Source: Dyadobacter luticola (GTDB lineage Bacteria > Bacteroidota > Bacteroidia > Cytophagales > Spirosomataceae). From it: a stretch of 64,000 nt of DNA. The notes under the pieces were generated by a model. The model did no database searches. It had not been told where the DNA came from and saw only the letters and a list, made by a program, of their open reading frames with translations. The DNA is taken from positions 248,001-312,000 of the forward strand of contig NZ_VCEJ01000005.1 of NCBI RefSeq assembly GCF_005860805.1, given 5' to 3'. A program made the translations under genes and the position numbers. The stretch's first letter is position 1, and every line of letters begins with the position of its first letter. Shown here in pieces: positions 45,425-53,680 of the stretch.

Positions 45425-45757
45425 ATGATACACGAAAAAATTTTCCAGCTCAAAAGTGGCAGAGAGGCCAAAGTGATCGTGAAGGCACTCTATCTTCACG
45501 ACAACCCTCAGTTTAACACCGAATACGAGATCCTGATCAAGGAACCAAAAGAAAAATATTTCCGCACACCGATCGGCGTAAATCATCCGCAATACTGGAA
45601 AATGAAACGTTCCAGCGCCAGCCAGGCCAGAATGCTTTTGATGGAATACAGCGGCGTATCACAACGCCAGGTAAACCAGGCACTTTCAGAATTCAACCGC
45701 ATCATCAATTATCATCCTGCACAGATCGGGCTGCATTACGAAAGTGAGTTGTTGTAA
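45425..45757 (+). CDS. Conserved-looking hypothetical protein
   Basis: The product has 110 residues, soluble and basic. It begins MIHEKIFQLKSGREAKVIVKALYLHDNP (alternating hydrophobic residues of a beta sheet) and ends in a helical segment (SQRQVNQALSEFNRIINYH). No family is recognised. It stands alone between the ATP-grasp gene and the GntR gene, with a strong terminator behind it. Confidence 0.6.
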   Translation: MIHEKIFQLKSGREAKVIVKALYLHDNPQFNTEYEILIKEPKEKYFRTPIGVNHPQYWKMKRSSASQARMLLMEYSGVSQRQVNQALSEFNRIINYHPAQIGLHYESELL

Positions 45758-45825
45758 AAAATCTGCACACGGAGTTTACACACACTTCACAAAATTGTAA
45801 GTATTCACAGCACGACACACCATAC

Positions 45826-45883
45826 GACCGGGTAAAGGAAAAGCAGACATTCATCCGCTTTTCTTTTGCCCGGTTCTTTTTTT
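45826..45883 (+). terminator. Long hairpin terminator
   Basis: GACCGGGTAAAGGAAAAGC (45826-45844) pairs with GCTTTTCTTTTGCCCGGTTC (45857-45876) with minor mismatches. Seven T follow. It lies about 70 bp after the stop at 45757. Confidence 0.75.
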
Positions 45884-45947
45884 GGCTCATCCCGGCATTT
45901 TCACAAGCATATCGGCTCGCGCTTTCTTGTAATTATTTCCTATATTT

Positions 45948-45990
45948 ATAATATATTTAGTTTACAGAATACTTGAATATTGTTTACATA
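45948..45990. promoter_or_regulatory. Shared promoter/operator element at gntR, copy 1
   Basis: Holds TATATTTA (-7-like, 45952-45959), GTTTACA at 45960-45966, AATACTTGAATATT at 45968-45981 and TGTTTACA at 45981-45988, just before the GntR start at 45992. It is nearly identical to the susC-promoter copy at 46852-46892 with a one-base indel. Location on the regulator's own start suggests autoregulation. Confidence 0.75.
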
Positions 45991-45991
45991 A

Positions 45992-46630
45992 ATGAAAGAG
46001 GACTCACTCTCGAACAGGGCTTACACGGAACTTAGGAAAAAAATATTATCCAACCAGCTGACCTCGGGTACCCGGCTTAAAGAAGATGAATGGTCTAAGA
46101 AGCTGGATGCAAACCGTATGGCGATCAGGGAGGCATTGACGAGATTGCTGGGTGAGCAGCTGATCGTGCAGGGCGAAAAGGGTGGTTTTTTTGTAAAAAC
46201 CTTAACTATTGAAGACAGTCATAAAATTCGTGAGCTGCGTGAAATACTGGAAGTAGGGGCTTTGAGACTGCTGATCCAGAAAGTGGAAGAGCCTCAGATC
46301 GAAGAATTGGAGCGGATCTGCGCCGACTTTACGTCTATGGTAGAACGGGGATATTTCGGCGGCGCTTGCGAAGCGGATGTGAAATTTCACGAAACTATTA
46401 TTGAAGCTGCTGGAAATGAGAAGCTTGTGGATTTGTACAAAGCCAGCAACATTCCACTTTTTCATCAAAAGTTAGGAAAAACCCAGACACACATGGATGA
46501 TTACGAATTGACAGACCAGGAACACAGGGAAATTGTAGCTGGCATTAAAACCAGGGATGTCAAACGGGCGGAGGAAGCGTTGATGAAGCATCTGATCCGT
46601 GGCGAAGTAGCTTCCATGGATTTGGCCTGA
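45992..46630 (+). CDS. GntR-family transcriptional regulator, FCD subfamily
   Basis: The product has 212 residues. The N-terminal winged helix is clear (YTELRKKILSNQLTSGTRLKEDEWSKKLDANRMAIREALTRLLGEQLI, residues 10-55). The C-terminal FCD domain, about 75-205, has the metal/ligand pattern DVKFHETIIEAAGN, then HREIVAGIKTRD. FCD regulators sense sugar acids and other carboxylates and usually repress catabolic genes. The gene sits directly upstream of the SusC/SusD locus, and its own promoter element recurs there. It is likely the local regulator of this polysaccharide locus. Confidence 0.88.
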   Translation: MKEDSLSNRAYTELRKKILSNQLTSGTRLKEDEWSKKLDANRMAIREALTRLLGEQLIVQGEKGGFFVKTLTIEDSHKIRELREILEVGALRLLIQKVEEPQIEELERICADFTSMVERGYFGGACEADVKFHETIIEAAGNEKLVDLYKASNIPLFHQKLGKTQTHMDDYELTDQEHREIVAGIKTRDVKRAEEALMKHLIRGEVASMDLA

Positions 46631-46679
46631 GGATTATATATAAGTAGAAATTTCCGTTAAGAACATTACATTTCAATAC

Positions 46680-46712
46680 AAGCCGGCCGCGCAAACGTGG
46701 GGTCGGCTTTTT
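46680..46712 (+). terminator. Hairpin terminator after gntR
   Basis: AAGCCG (46680-46685) pairs with CGGCTT (46704-46709), with imperfect inner GC pairing and a following T run. It begins 50 bp after the gntR stop. Confidence 0.6.
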
Positions 46713-46838
46713 CATTTATAGCCTTCCAAATAACATTCTGCTACATTCCTGGCACACGCAGGCAGATTCCGCAGGCGGCATACTTTGCCATCTTTTATTT
46801 TCTGAAAGCGCGTTTGAATAATTTTTCCTAAATTTTTT

Positions 46839-46892
46839 TGTTGACAAAAAAATAATATATTTGTTGACATAAATACTTGAATATTATTTACG
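46839..46892. promoter_or_regulatory. Promoter and candidate GntR operator of susC, copy 2
   Basis: Holds two TGTTGACA sites (46839-46846 and 46862-46869), the exact -7 match TATATTTG at 46856-46863, and AATACTTGAATATT at 46872-46885 followed by ATTTAC. From 46852 it matches the gntR promoter copy almost base for base. The first site overlaps the -33 region and the second the -7 box, so bound repressor would block transcription. Confidence 0.75.
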
Positions 46893-47029
46893 GTTAGATA
46901 AAGCCCTCCTCCGTAAGTTGACCCTGCTGTCAATCCCTTAAACGTTTGCCTATGAAGATACCCTGTGCCTAAAAAAAGTGCCCTGATGAGTCCCCCCATT
47001 AATTCCATATCCGTTCTGAAACCTTGAAC

Positions 47030-50000
47030 ATGAAAAAATCTCTAGAACCATTCTTCTTCCGCCATGCCCTGGCTTTGCTGCTGACGACCTGCTTTCTGAC
47101 CTTTACCCTGGCAGTACAATCTGTCTATGCACAGGCGGTTAAGAAAGTATCCGGCAAAGTGCTCGACCAAAAAGGAGCACCGATTCCGGGCGCTTCCATC
47201 GTGGTGAAGCAATCTACCGCAGGCGCCATCGCCGATGCAGAAGGTAAATTCAGCATTTCGGTCCCCGACAACGCCAACATTCTTGTAGTATCCTATATCG
47301 GGATGAAAACACAGGAAGTGGCGATAGGCAGTAAAACTGTCCTGAACGACATTACATTGATTGAAGAAAGTGTGGGTTTGCAGGAAGTGGTCGTGACGGC
47401 GCTGGGTATCGAGCGGTCGGCCAAAACATTGACTTATGCAACGCAAAAAATTGGGAATGACCAGATTAACGAAGTGCGCGACGCGAATTTCACCAATACA
47501 TTATCCGGAAAAATCGCCGGCTTGACGGTAACTCCCTCAGCTACCGGCCCGGGCGGCGCGACGCGGATCGTACTGCGCGGAAACCGGTCAATCCAGGGAA
47601 CAAACAATGCATTGATCGTCGTGGACGGCGTGCCGATCGATAACTCTACGGTTTCGGGCCAGGTAAGAAATGATTCCGGCGACGATAACCGCGGTACAAG
47701 CGGAAGCGACGGTGTTTCCAACATTAACCCCGATGATATTGAGTCGATTAGCGTGCTGAAAGGTGCGGCGGGCGCGGCTTTATATGGTAGCCGTGCAGCA
47801 AACGGGGTGATGATGATCACGACTAAAAAAGGAAAAAGCGGGGCGGTTTCGGTGAATGTCAACTCAGGTGTATCCTTTGACCGGGCGCTGACTACGCCAA
47901 GCCTTCAAAACCAGTATAGCCAGGGCGCGGGCGGCGTATATTCAGCCCAGGCGACAGGTAACTGGGGAGCAGCGGTTACCGGACAAAGCGTAACCGACTG
48001 GCAGGGGAAAAGTGTTTCGCTGCAAGCCTATCCCAACAACATTTCGGATTTTTACAGGACCGGTTTATCAAGCAATAACTCGATCAGCATGAGCGGCGGC
48101 TCGGAAAAAATGACGACGTATCTTTCCTACGCCAATAACAATGCCACAGGTATCGTGCCTACTAACAGCCTGATGCGCAACACATTCAATGGTAGGCTAG
48201 GGATTAACATTACCCCGAAACTTTCGGTGGACGCGAAACTTACCTACACCTTACAGCAGATCAAAAATAAGCCCGGCGTCGGTGGTGACGGCTTTGTAGT
48301 AGCCAACCTTTCGCGCATTCCACGGACGGTGAATCTGGCGGATTTGGAAACTTATAAAACCGTGAGCCCCAGTGGAATCGAGACGCCGGTTTACTGGACA
48401 AACCCCGATCCGGTGTATATGAACCCTTACTGGACGATCCATAACACCCGGCACCTGGAAAACAGAAGCCGCGTGACTTCTCTGGTGGCCATCAAATACA
48501 AATTCACGGACTGGCTGAATTTACAGGGCCGGATCAGCAATGATAGCTACAACGATTTCAACACCCACGCCTACGCCAACAACACCGCCAACTACGCGCG
48601 CCAGCCGGGCGGATATTACGCGGAGGAGAGTGCGCTGGTGAGCGAAAGAAACATTGATATCTTATTGAATGGTACCAATAAAATTTCCAAAGACCTGGTA
48701 ATCAACTACAACATTGGTGGTTCGATGTTGTTCAGACGATCGAGAAGACGTGTGAATTATGCCGATGGTCTTGGTATTCCCAACAGATTTGACCTGGGTT
48801 TTGCAACAAACCTTGGGGTGACATCTGCTACAAGCCAGCGCGACCTGCATTCCGTTTACGGAACTGCGCAGCTCGGCTTTAAAGATTATCTGTTCATTGA
48901 TGTAACTGCCCGGAATGACTGGTCGAGCACATTGCCTGAGCCTTATTCCTACTTTTATCCCTCGGTAGGCTTGTCGGCGATCCTTTCTGAAATGGTACGG
49001 CTGCCGAATTGGGTAAGTATGGCGAAAGTACGCGCCTCGGCTACCAAAGTGGGTAATGACGCCGATCCCTACCTGATCAACCAAACGTATACCTATACCC
49101 GTGGTTCTTTTGGCGGCTATGTCGGAAGCGCGAGCACGAAGTCGATCGGCAACCTGAAACCTGAATTGACACAATCACTGGAATTTGGTACCGACTGGCG
49201 TTTCATGGAAAACCGTTTCGGGATTGACTTTACTTATTATAAAACCAATTCGAAAAATCAGCTGCTGACCGTTGGTGCGCCTGCATCGTCGGGTTATGCT
49301 TCCCGGTATCTGAATGCGGGTAATATTCAAAACAGCGGTATCGAGATCGTACTTTCGGCTAAGATATTGCATGCCAGTGCTTTCACCTGGGATATGGGCT
49401 TGAATTATGCGAGAAATAAAAACAAGGTGGTGGAGCTGTATCCAGGCGTAACACGGGTCTATTTAGGTTCTTCTCAAAATGTAAGGACTGCTACGCCAGT
49501 GATCGTGGAAGGCGGAAGTTATGGTGATTTATACGGATACAAATGGCAAAAAGTGAATGGTCAGTACCTGGTCAATTCGGCCGGTGTACCTATTCAAACT
49601 GCTGCGATTGAGAAGGTTGGGAATTTTAACCCAAAATATACCGCAGGTTTTACCAATAACTTTTCCTACAAACATTTCACACTCGGCTTGCTGGTCGATG
49701 GCAAATTTGGCGGTGTAGTAACCTCGGGTACGGCTGCACAGAATGCCTATTTCGGAAGCGCAGATTATACGACCAAATACCGCGACGCCGGATCCTGGAC
49801 TTTGCCTGGCGTAACTGCCGAGGGTGCGGCCAACAATGTGCCGATCAATGCGGAGAAATTCTGGCAGACAGTTTCGCAAAACAATTATTCGTGGGCGGAA
49901 TTCTTCACGTACAGCGCTACCTCGGTACGTCTGCGCGAACTGACATTCGGTTATGAGTTCAAAGCACTACCCAAGTTTATCAAATCGGCGAAAATCTCTT

Positions 50001-50185
50001 TCGTAGCACGCAACCTGTTCTTCATTTACAGGGGCAGCTCCATCATGGACATTCCTGGAATCGGCAAGCGCAAGCTCGATTTCGATCCGGAGGTGAGCAT
50101 CGGGAACAGCAACTACCAGGGTATCGAATACAATGCGCTGCCTTCGACCAGAAGCATGGGACTTAACTTGAAACTGTCATTTTAA
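47030..50185 (+). CDS. susC: SusC/RagA-family TonB-linked outer-membrane transporter
   Basis: The product has 1051 residues from the ATG at 47030; an in-frame TTG at 47024 is rejected. Signal peptide ends near VYAQ. Domain order is typical: carboxypeptidase-regulatory-like repeat (KVSGKVLDQKGAPIPGASIVVKQ), plug with VVVTALGIERSAKTLTYATQ, RIVLRGNRSIQGTNNALIVVDGVPID and ISVLKGAAGAALYGSRAANGVMMITTKKG, then the 22-strand barrel to the C-terminal Phe. It imports oligosaccharide with SusD, whose gene follows at 9 bp. It is the first structural gene of the locus. Confidence 0.94.
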   Translation: MKKSLEPFFFRHALALLLTTCFLTFTLAVQSVYAQAVKKVSGKVLDQKGAPIPGASIVVKQSTAGAIADAEGKFSISVPDNANILVVSYIGMKTQEVAIGSKTVLNDITLIEESVGLQEVVVTALGIERSAKTLTYATQKIGNDQINEVRDANFTNTLSGKIAGLTVTPSATGPGGATRIVLRGNRSIQGTNNALIVVDGVPIDNSTVSGQVRNDSGDDNRGTSGSDGVSNINPDDIESISVLKGAAGAALYGSRAANGVMMITTKKGKSGAVSVNVNSGVSFDRALTTPSLQNQYSQGAGGVYSAQATGNWGAAVTGQSVTDWQGKSVSLQAYPNNISDFYRTGLSSNNSISMSGGSEKMTTYLSYANNNATGIVPTNSLMRNTFNGRLGINITPKLSVDAKLTYTLQQIKNKPGVGGDGFVVANLSRIPRTVNLADLETYKTVSPSGIETPVYWTNPDPVYMNPYWTIHNTRHLENRSRVTSLVAIKYKFTDWLNLQGRISNDSYNDFNTHAYANNTANYARQPGGYYAEESALVSERNIDILLNGTNKISKDLVINYNIGGSMLFRRSRRRVNYADGLGIPNRFDLGFATNLGVTSATSQRDLHSVYGTAQLGFKDYLFIDVTARNDWSSTLPEPYSYFYPSVGLSAILSEMVRLPNWVSMAKVRASATKVGNDADPYLINQTYTYTRGSFGGYVGSASTKSIGNLKPELTQSLEFGTDWRFMENRFGIDFTYYKTNSKNQLLTVGAPASSGYASRYLNAGNIQNSGIEIVLSAKILHASAFTWDMGLNYARNKNKVVELYPGVTRVYLGSSQNVRTATPVIVEGGSYGDLYGYKWQKVNGQYLVNSAGVPIQTAAIEKVGNFNPKYTAGFTNNFSYKHFTLGLLVDGKFGGVVTSGTAAQNAYFGSADYTTKYRDAGSWTLPGVTAEGAANNVPINAEKFWQTVSQNNYSWAEFFTYSATSVRLRELTFGYEFKALPKFIKSAKISFVARNLFFIYRGSSIMDIPGIGKRKLDFDPEVSIGNSNYQGIEYNALPSTRSMGLNLKLSF

Positions 50186-50193
50186 TTAAAATA

Positions 50194-51786
50194 ATGATTG
50201 TCATGCAATACAACTTTAAGAACATTAAAATGCTGTCCCTGAGCTCCATACTGGCGGTGATCGTCGGGCTGGGCGGCTGTACCAGTGATTTTGATGCCAT
50301 CAATACCGATAATACAAAGCTGAGCACGGTTACTGCGGCAGAGTTTCCTTATATGTTTTCAAATGCTTTGATGGCTTCCACTTTGTCGCCGGATAACTTT
50401 GAAGTAGGTGAGGGGACTTACGCCGGCGTCTACTCACAATTTTACTCCCAGGCGGCCCAATCTTTTCCGACCGACCGCTATGTGATGCGCCTCGACTGGC
50501 TGCCTGCTGCCTGGAACCCGGTATACATTCAGGCGGCGCCGGCTTTGAAAACGATTTTGGAAAATACCGAAGAGCAGTCAGCGGAAAATGCGGTTGCGAA
50601 AATCTGGTGGGTATGGATGTTCGATCGCGTGACCGATTACTTTGGGCCGATTCCGTATTTTCAGGCTGCAAATGGTTTAGGTTCAGTACCTTCCACGCCA
50701 CAGGATTCTATTTATTATGATTTTTTCAAAAAGCTGGATGCGGCTTCAAATGTGCTGAAAACCAGTGGCGCGAAAACACCTTTTGATAAATTTGACCTTG
50801 TCTACAATTCAAAAGGTACCGCTGCGACAACCGCGTGGATGAAATTTGCGAATACCCTGCGCCTGCGCCTGGCCCTGCGGATCTCGAAAGTAGATCCGGC
50901 AATGGCCAAAACACAGGCCGAAGCAGCTGTGGCAGCTGGTGTGATGACCGATGTTACCGATGATGCGTACGTGCAAAAATCGAATTCGGTTTACGCCGAA
51001 CACAATGGTTTGTCGCAAATTGTGGCGTGGGATGACATCCGGATGAGCTCGACGATGGAGTCGATCTTGAAAGGTTACGACGATCCCCGCCTGCCGATTT
51101 ACTTCCAGCCGGCCACATTTACCGGAAAATATGATGGTATGAGAAACGGTTTGCTGGTTTCGGAGAAGATTCAGGACATTAATTCCCGGAAGTATACTTC
51201 TAACCTTGGGCCCCGCTGGGCGGTCAATAATAATGGGAGTTTCACGGCTGTTTTTAATACGCCGCAGGACATTATGCACGCCGCGGAAGCTTATTTTCTG
51301 AGAGCGGAAGGTGCATTAAATGGCTGGAATATGGGCGATAATGCGCAAAACCTTTACGAAACCGGTATCAAAATGTCCATGAAACAGTGGGGCATTACCG
51401 ATCAGGCTGTGATTGCAAAATACATTGCCAATATGTCTGTGCCGATTGCGCCGCAGGATGGGCAGAACTCCCCGCCGGTAAATGATTACCCGGTAAAATG
51501 GAGCGCCGACGCGACGATGCAGCGCAAGCAGGTAGCACAGCAAAAATGGCTGGGCTTATTCCCCGACGCGATGGAAGGCTGGGCAGATGTGCGCCGCACG
51601 GGCCTGCCAAAGCTGTATCCGATTGTCCATAGCGAAAACACCGACCTGCCGCAGGGTACATTCATCCGCCGCGTGCCTTTTCTTGATACCGAAAAGCAGA
51701 CCAACGCCGCCGCAACCGCCAAAGCTGTTGAAATGCTGAAAGGCCCGGATAAGGTGTCGACCCCGCTCTGGTGGGATAAAAACTGA
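50194..51786 (+). CDS. susD: SusD/RagB-family nutrient-binding lipoprotein
   Basis: The product has 530 residues with a lipobox GLGGC near residue 28 followed by TSDFD, matching the SusD lipoprotein N-terminus. The usual SusD/RagB-2 pattern is visible: IWWVWMFDRVTDYFGPIPYF, FANTLRLRLALRI, AYFLRAEGALNGWNMGDNAQNLYETGIKMSMKQWG, and ALLF-type C-terminal RRVPFLDTE. It caps the SusC barrel and binds the polysaccharide at the cell surface. ATG at 50194 or 50203. Confidence 0.92.
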   Translation: MIVMQYNFKNIKMLSLSSILAVIVGLGGCTSDFDAINTDNTKLSTVTAAEFPYMFSNALMASTLSPDNFEVGEGTYAGVYSQFYSQAAQSFPTDRYVMRLDWLPAAWNPVYIQAAPALKTILENTEEQSAENAVAKIWWVWMFDRVTDYFGPIPYFQAANGLGSVPSTPQDSIYYDFFKKLDAASNVLKTSGAKTPFDKFDLVYNSKGTAATTAWMKFANTLRLRLALRISKVDPAMAKTQAEAAVAAGVMTDVTDDAYVQKSNSVYAEHNGLSQIVAWDDIRMSSTMESILKGYDDPRLPIYFQPATFTGKYDGMRNGLLVSEKIQDINSRKYTSNLGPRWAVNNNGSFTAVFNTPQDIMHAAEAYFLRAEGALNGWNMGDNAQNLYETGIKMSMKQWGITDQAVIAKYIANMSVPIAPQDGQNSPPVNDYPVKWSADATMQRKQVAQQKWLGLFPDAMEGWADVRRTGLPKLYPIVHSENTDLPQGTFIRRVPFLDTEKQTNAAATAKAVEMLKGPDKVSTPLWWDKN

Positions 51787-51790
51787 TTTT

Positions 51791-53680
51791 ATGAGATTTT
51801 TTGCAGCGCTGATCTTTGTTTTAACCACCACCCTGGCGCAAGCCCAGGTGCGGGAGATGGATACGGTACAGTTGGTCAATCCCAAAACTGTGATCCCCGA
51901 CCACCCCCGGCTTCTGCTGCTGAAAGGTGAAGAAAAGTTGCTGCAAAAATCGATCAATTCTAAACGTATATGGAAGCAGGTTCACAGTTCGATCCTGCAT
52001 CAATGTGATAGTCTGATTGCCACCAAACCTGTCGAACGCGTTCTCTTGGGCGTGCGGCTGCTGGCGAAAAGTCGGGAATGTCTGTACCGGGTTTTTTACC
52101 TGAGTTATGCCTGGCGGATGACGCACGAAGAGAAGTATTTGAAACGAGCCGAACAAGAGCTGCTGGCGGTTTCCAATTTCAGCGACTGGAACCCTAGCCA
52201 CTATCTCGACGTGGCCGAAATGACGATGGCCGCGGCGATCGGTTATGACTGGCTTTACGATGATCTTTCCGAAAAATCCCGCACGATCATCCGGGAAGCG
52301 ATTTTGAAAAAAGGGGTAGGCACTTCGTACGACAGTGCCTACCCTAATTATCGTAAATGGCTGTCGGTCACCAACAACTGGAACCAGGTATGTAATGCTG
52401 GGATTTCTTTCGGCGCGCTGGCAACCTGGGAAAGTGACCCGGAACTGGCGCGGAGAGTGATCAACCGGTCGGTGGCGAGTATCGATATTGCGATGAAAGA
52501 TTACGATCCCGACGGCGCTTTTGCGGAAGGATACACCTACTGGGGCTATGGGACAACATTCAACATTATGTTTCTCAGCGCGATAGAGAAGGTTTTTAAA
52601 ACAGATTTTGGTTTAGGTAAATCGGCGGGTTTCCTGAAAACGGCATGCTATCTTGAAAATATGATCGGCCCGACGGGCAAGAATTTTAACTATTCCGACG
52701 CGTCAGAAAGTGGTATCCTGCAACCCGCCATGTTATGGTTTGGGAATAAATTAAAAGATCCCTCCCTGCTTTGGAATGAGCGTTTACAGCTTACGGATTT
52801 GCGTATCAAGTTGAATGCAGATCGCCTGCTCCCCGCGATTTTAATCTGGGGAAAAGACGTGGATCCTGAAAAAGTGGAAGCACCCAAAAAACTGCTTTGG
52901 ACAGGTGCAGGCCGAAATCCGGTTGCATTAATGCGCTCCTCCTGGACCGACCCGAATGCGATTTTTGTAGGCATCAAAGGCGGCTCGCCGAAAGTGACGC
53001 ACGGCCACATGGACGTGGGGAGCTTTGTGCTTGAAGCTGACGGTATCCGGTGGGGAAAGGATTTTGGCGCCCAGGACTACACACCTCTGGAACTCCGGAA
53101 CATTGACCTCTGGGCCGACAGACAGGACGGTCAGCGGTGGGAAATTTTTAGGTATAACAACTTTGCACACAACACATTAACGGTTAACAATCAGTTGCAG
53201 CAGGTAACCGGAAAAGGCGTCATTACCAGCACCACTTCCGATCCTGCATTCCTGAGCGCGGTTGCCGACATTTCAACCGTATACAAAGGTCAGGTGGCGA
53301 AAGCAGAGCGCGGCGCAGCGATCGTTGACAAAAAATATGTTCTAATCAAAGACGAAATTGAAACCTCGGACGCGGAGGTTATGGTGCGCTGGAAAATGCT
53401 TACTTCGGCGCTGGTAAAAGTAAGTGGTAACCAAGCTGAGCTGATCCAGTGGGGTAAAAGGTTGAGAATCATCGTGCCGGAGCCTGCCAACATTGTCATG
53501 CAAACCTGGTCAACCGAGCCACCGAAAGATTATGACGAGCCCAATCCGGGAACCACATTGGTTGGTTTCGAAGTGAAAATCCCCGCACATTCAAAAAGTA
53601 CATTCAATGTGTTCCTGGTCCCCGGCGGCACGCTTCCTGATACACTAACTACCCCAAAACCTTTAAAAGACTGGCATTAA
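51791..53680 (+). CDS. Secreted heparinase II/III-family polysaccharide lyase
   Basis: The product has 629 residues. Residues 1-19 are a signal peptide (ending AQA). The alpha/alpha toroid occupies about 40-330 with SVTNNWNQVCNAG at 192-204 and YTYWGYG at 248-254 (candidate catalytic Asn/Tyr). The beta-sandwich part has HGHMDVGSF at 404-412, the heparinase II/III His/Asp motif. Such enzymes cleave uronate-containing polysaccharides by beta-elimination. The substrate is not identifiable; family members act on heparin, alginate oligomers or other uronates. It follows susD by 4 bp. Confidence 0.85.
   Translation: MRFFAALIFVLTTTLAQAQVREMDTVQLVNPKTVIPDHPRLLLLKGEEKLLQKSINSKRIWKQVHSSILHQCDSLIATKPVERVLLGVRLLAKSRECLYRVFYLSYAWRMTHEEKYLKRAEQELLAVSNFSDWNPSHYLDVAEMTMAAAIGYDWLYDDLSEKSRTIIREAILKKGVGTSYDSAYPNYRKWLSVTNNWNQVCNAGISFGALATWESDPELARRVINRSVASIDIAMKDYDPDGAFAEGYTYWGYGTTFNIMFLSAIEKVFKTDFGLGKSAGFLKTACYLENMIGPTGKNFNYSDASESGILQPAMLWFGNKLKDPSLLWNERLQLTDLRIKLNADRLLPAILIWGKDVDPEKVEAPKKLLWTGAGRNPVALMRSSWTDPNAIFVGIKGGSPKVTHGHMDVGSFVLEADGIRWGKDFGAQDYTPLELRNIDLWADRQDGQRWEIFRYNNFAHNTLTVNNQLQQVTGKGVITSTTSDPAFLSAVADISTVYKGQVAKAERGAAIVDKKYVLIKDEIETSDAEVMVRWKMLTSALVKVSGNQAELIQWGKRLRIIVPEPANIVMQTWSTEPPKDYDEPNPGTTLVGFEVKIPAHSKSTFNVFLVPGGTLPDTLTTPKPLKDWH

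Larger units (their letters stand above)
46631..47029. other. Regulatory region upstream of susC
   Basis: About 400 bp with a terminator of gntR at 46680-46712, then the shared promoter/operator block at 46839-46892, then an about 135-bp leader to the susC start. No credible ORF is here. I see no conserved RNA motif in the leader. Confidence 0.6.
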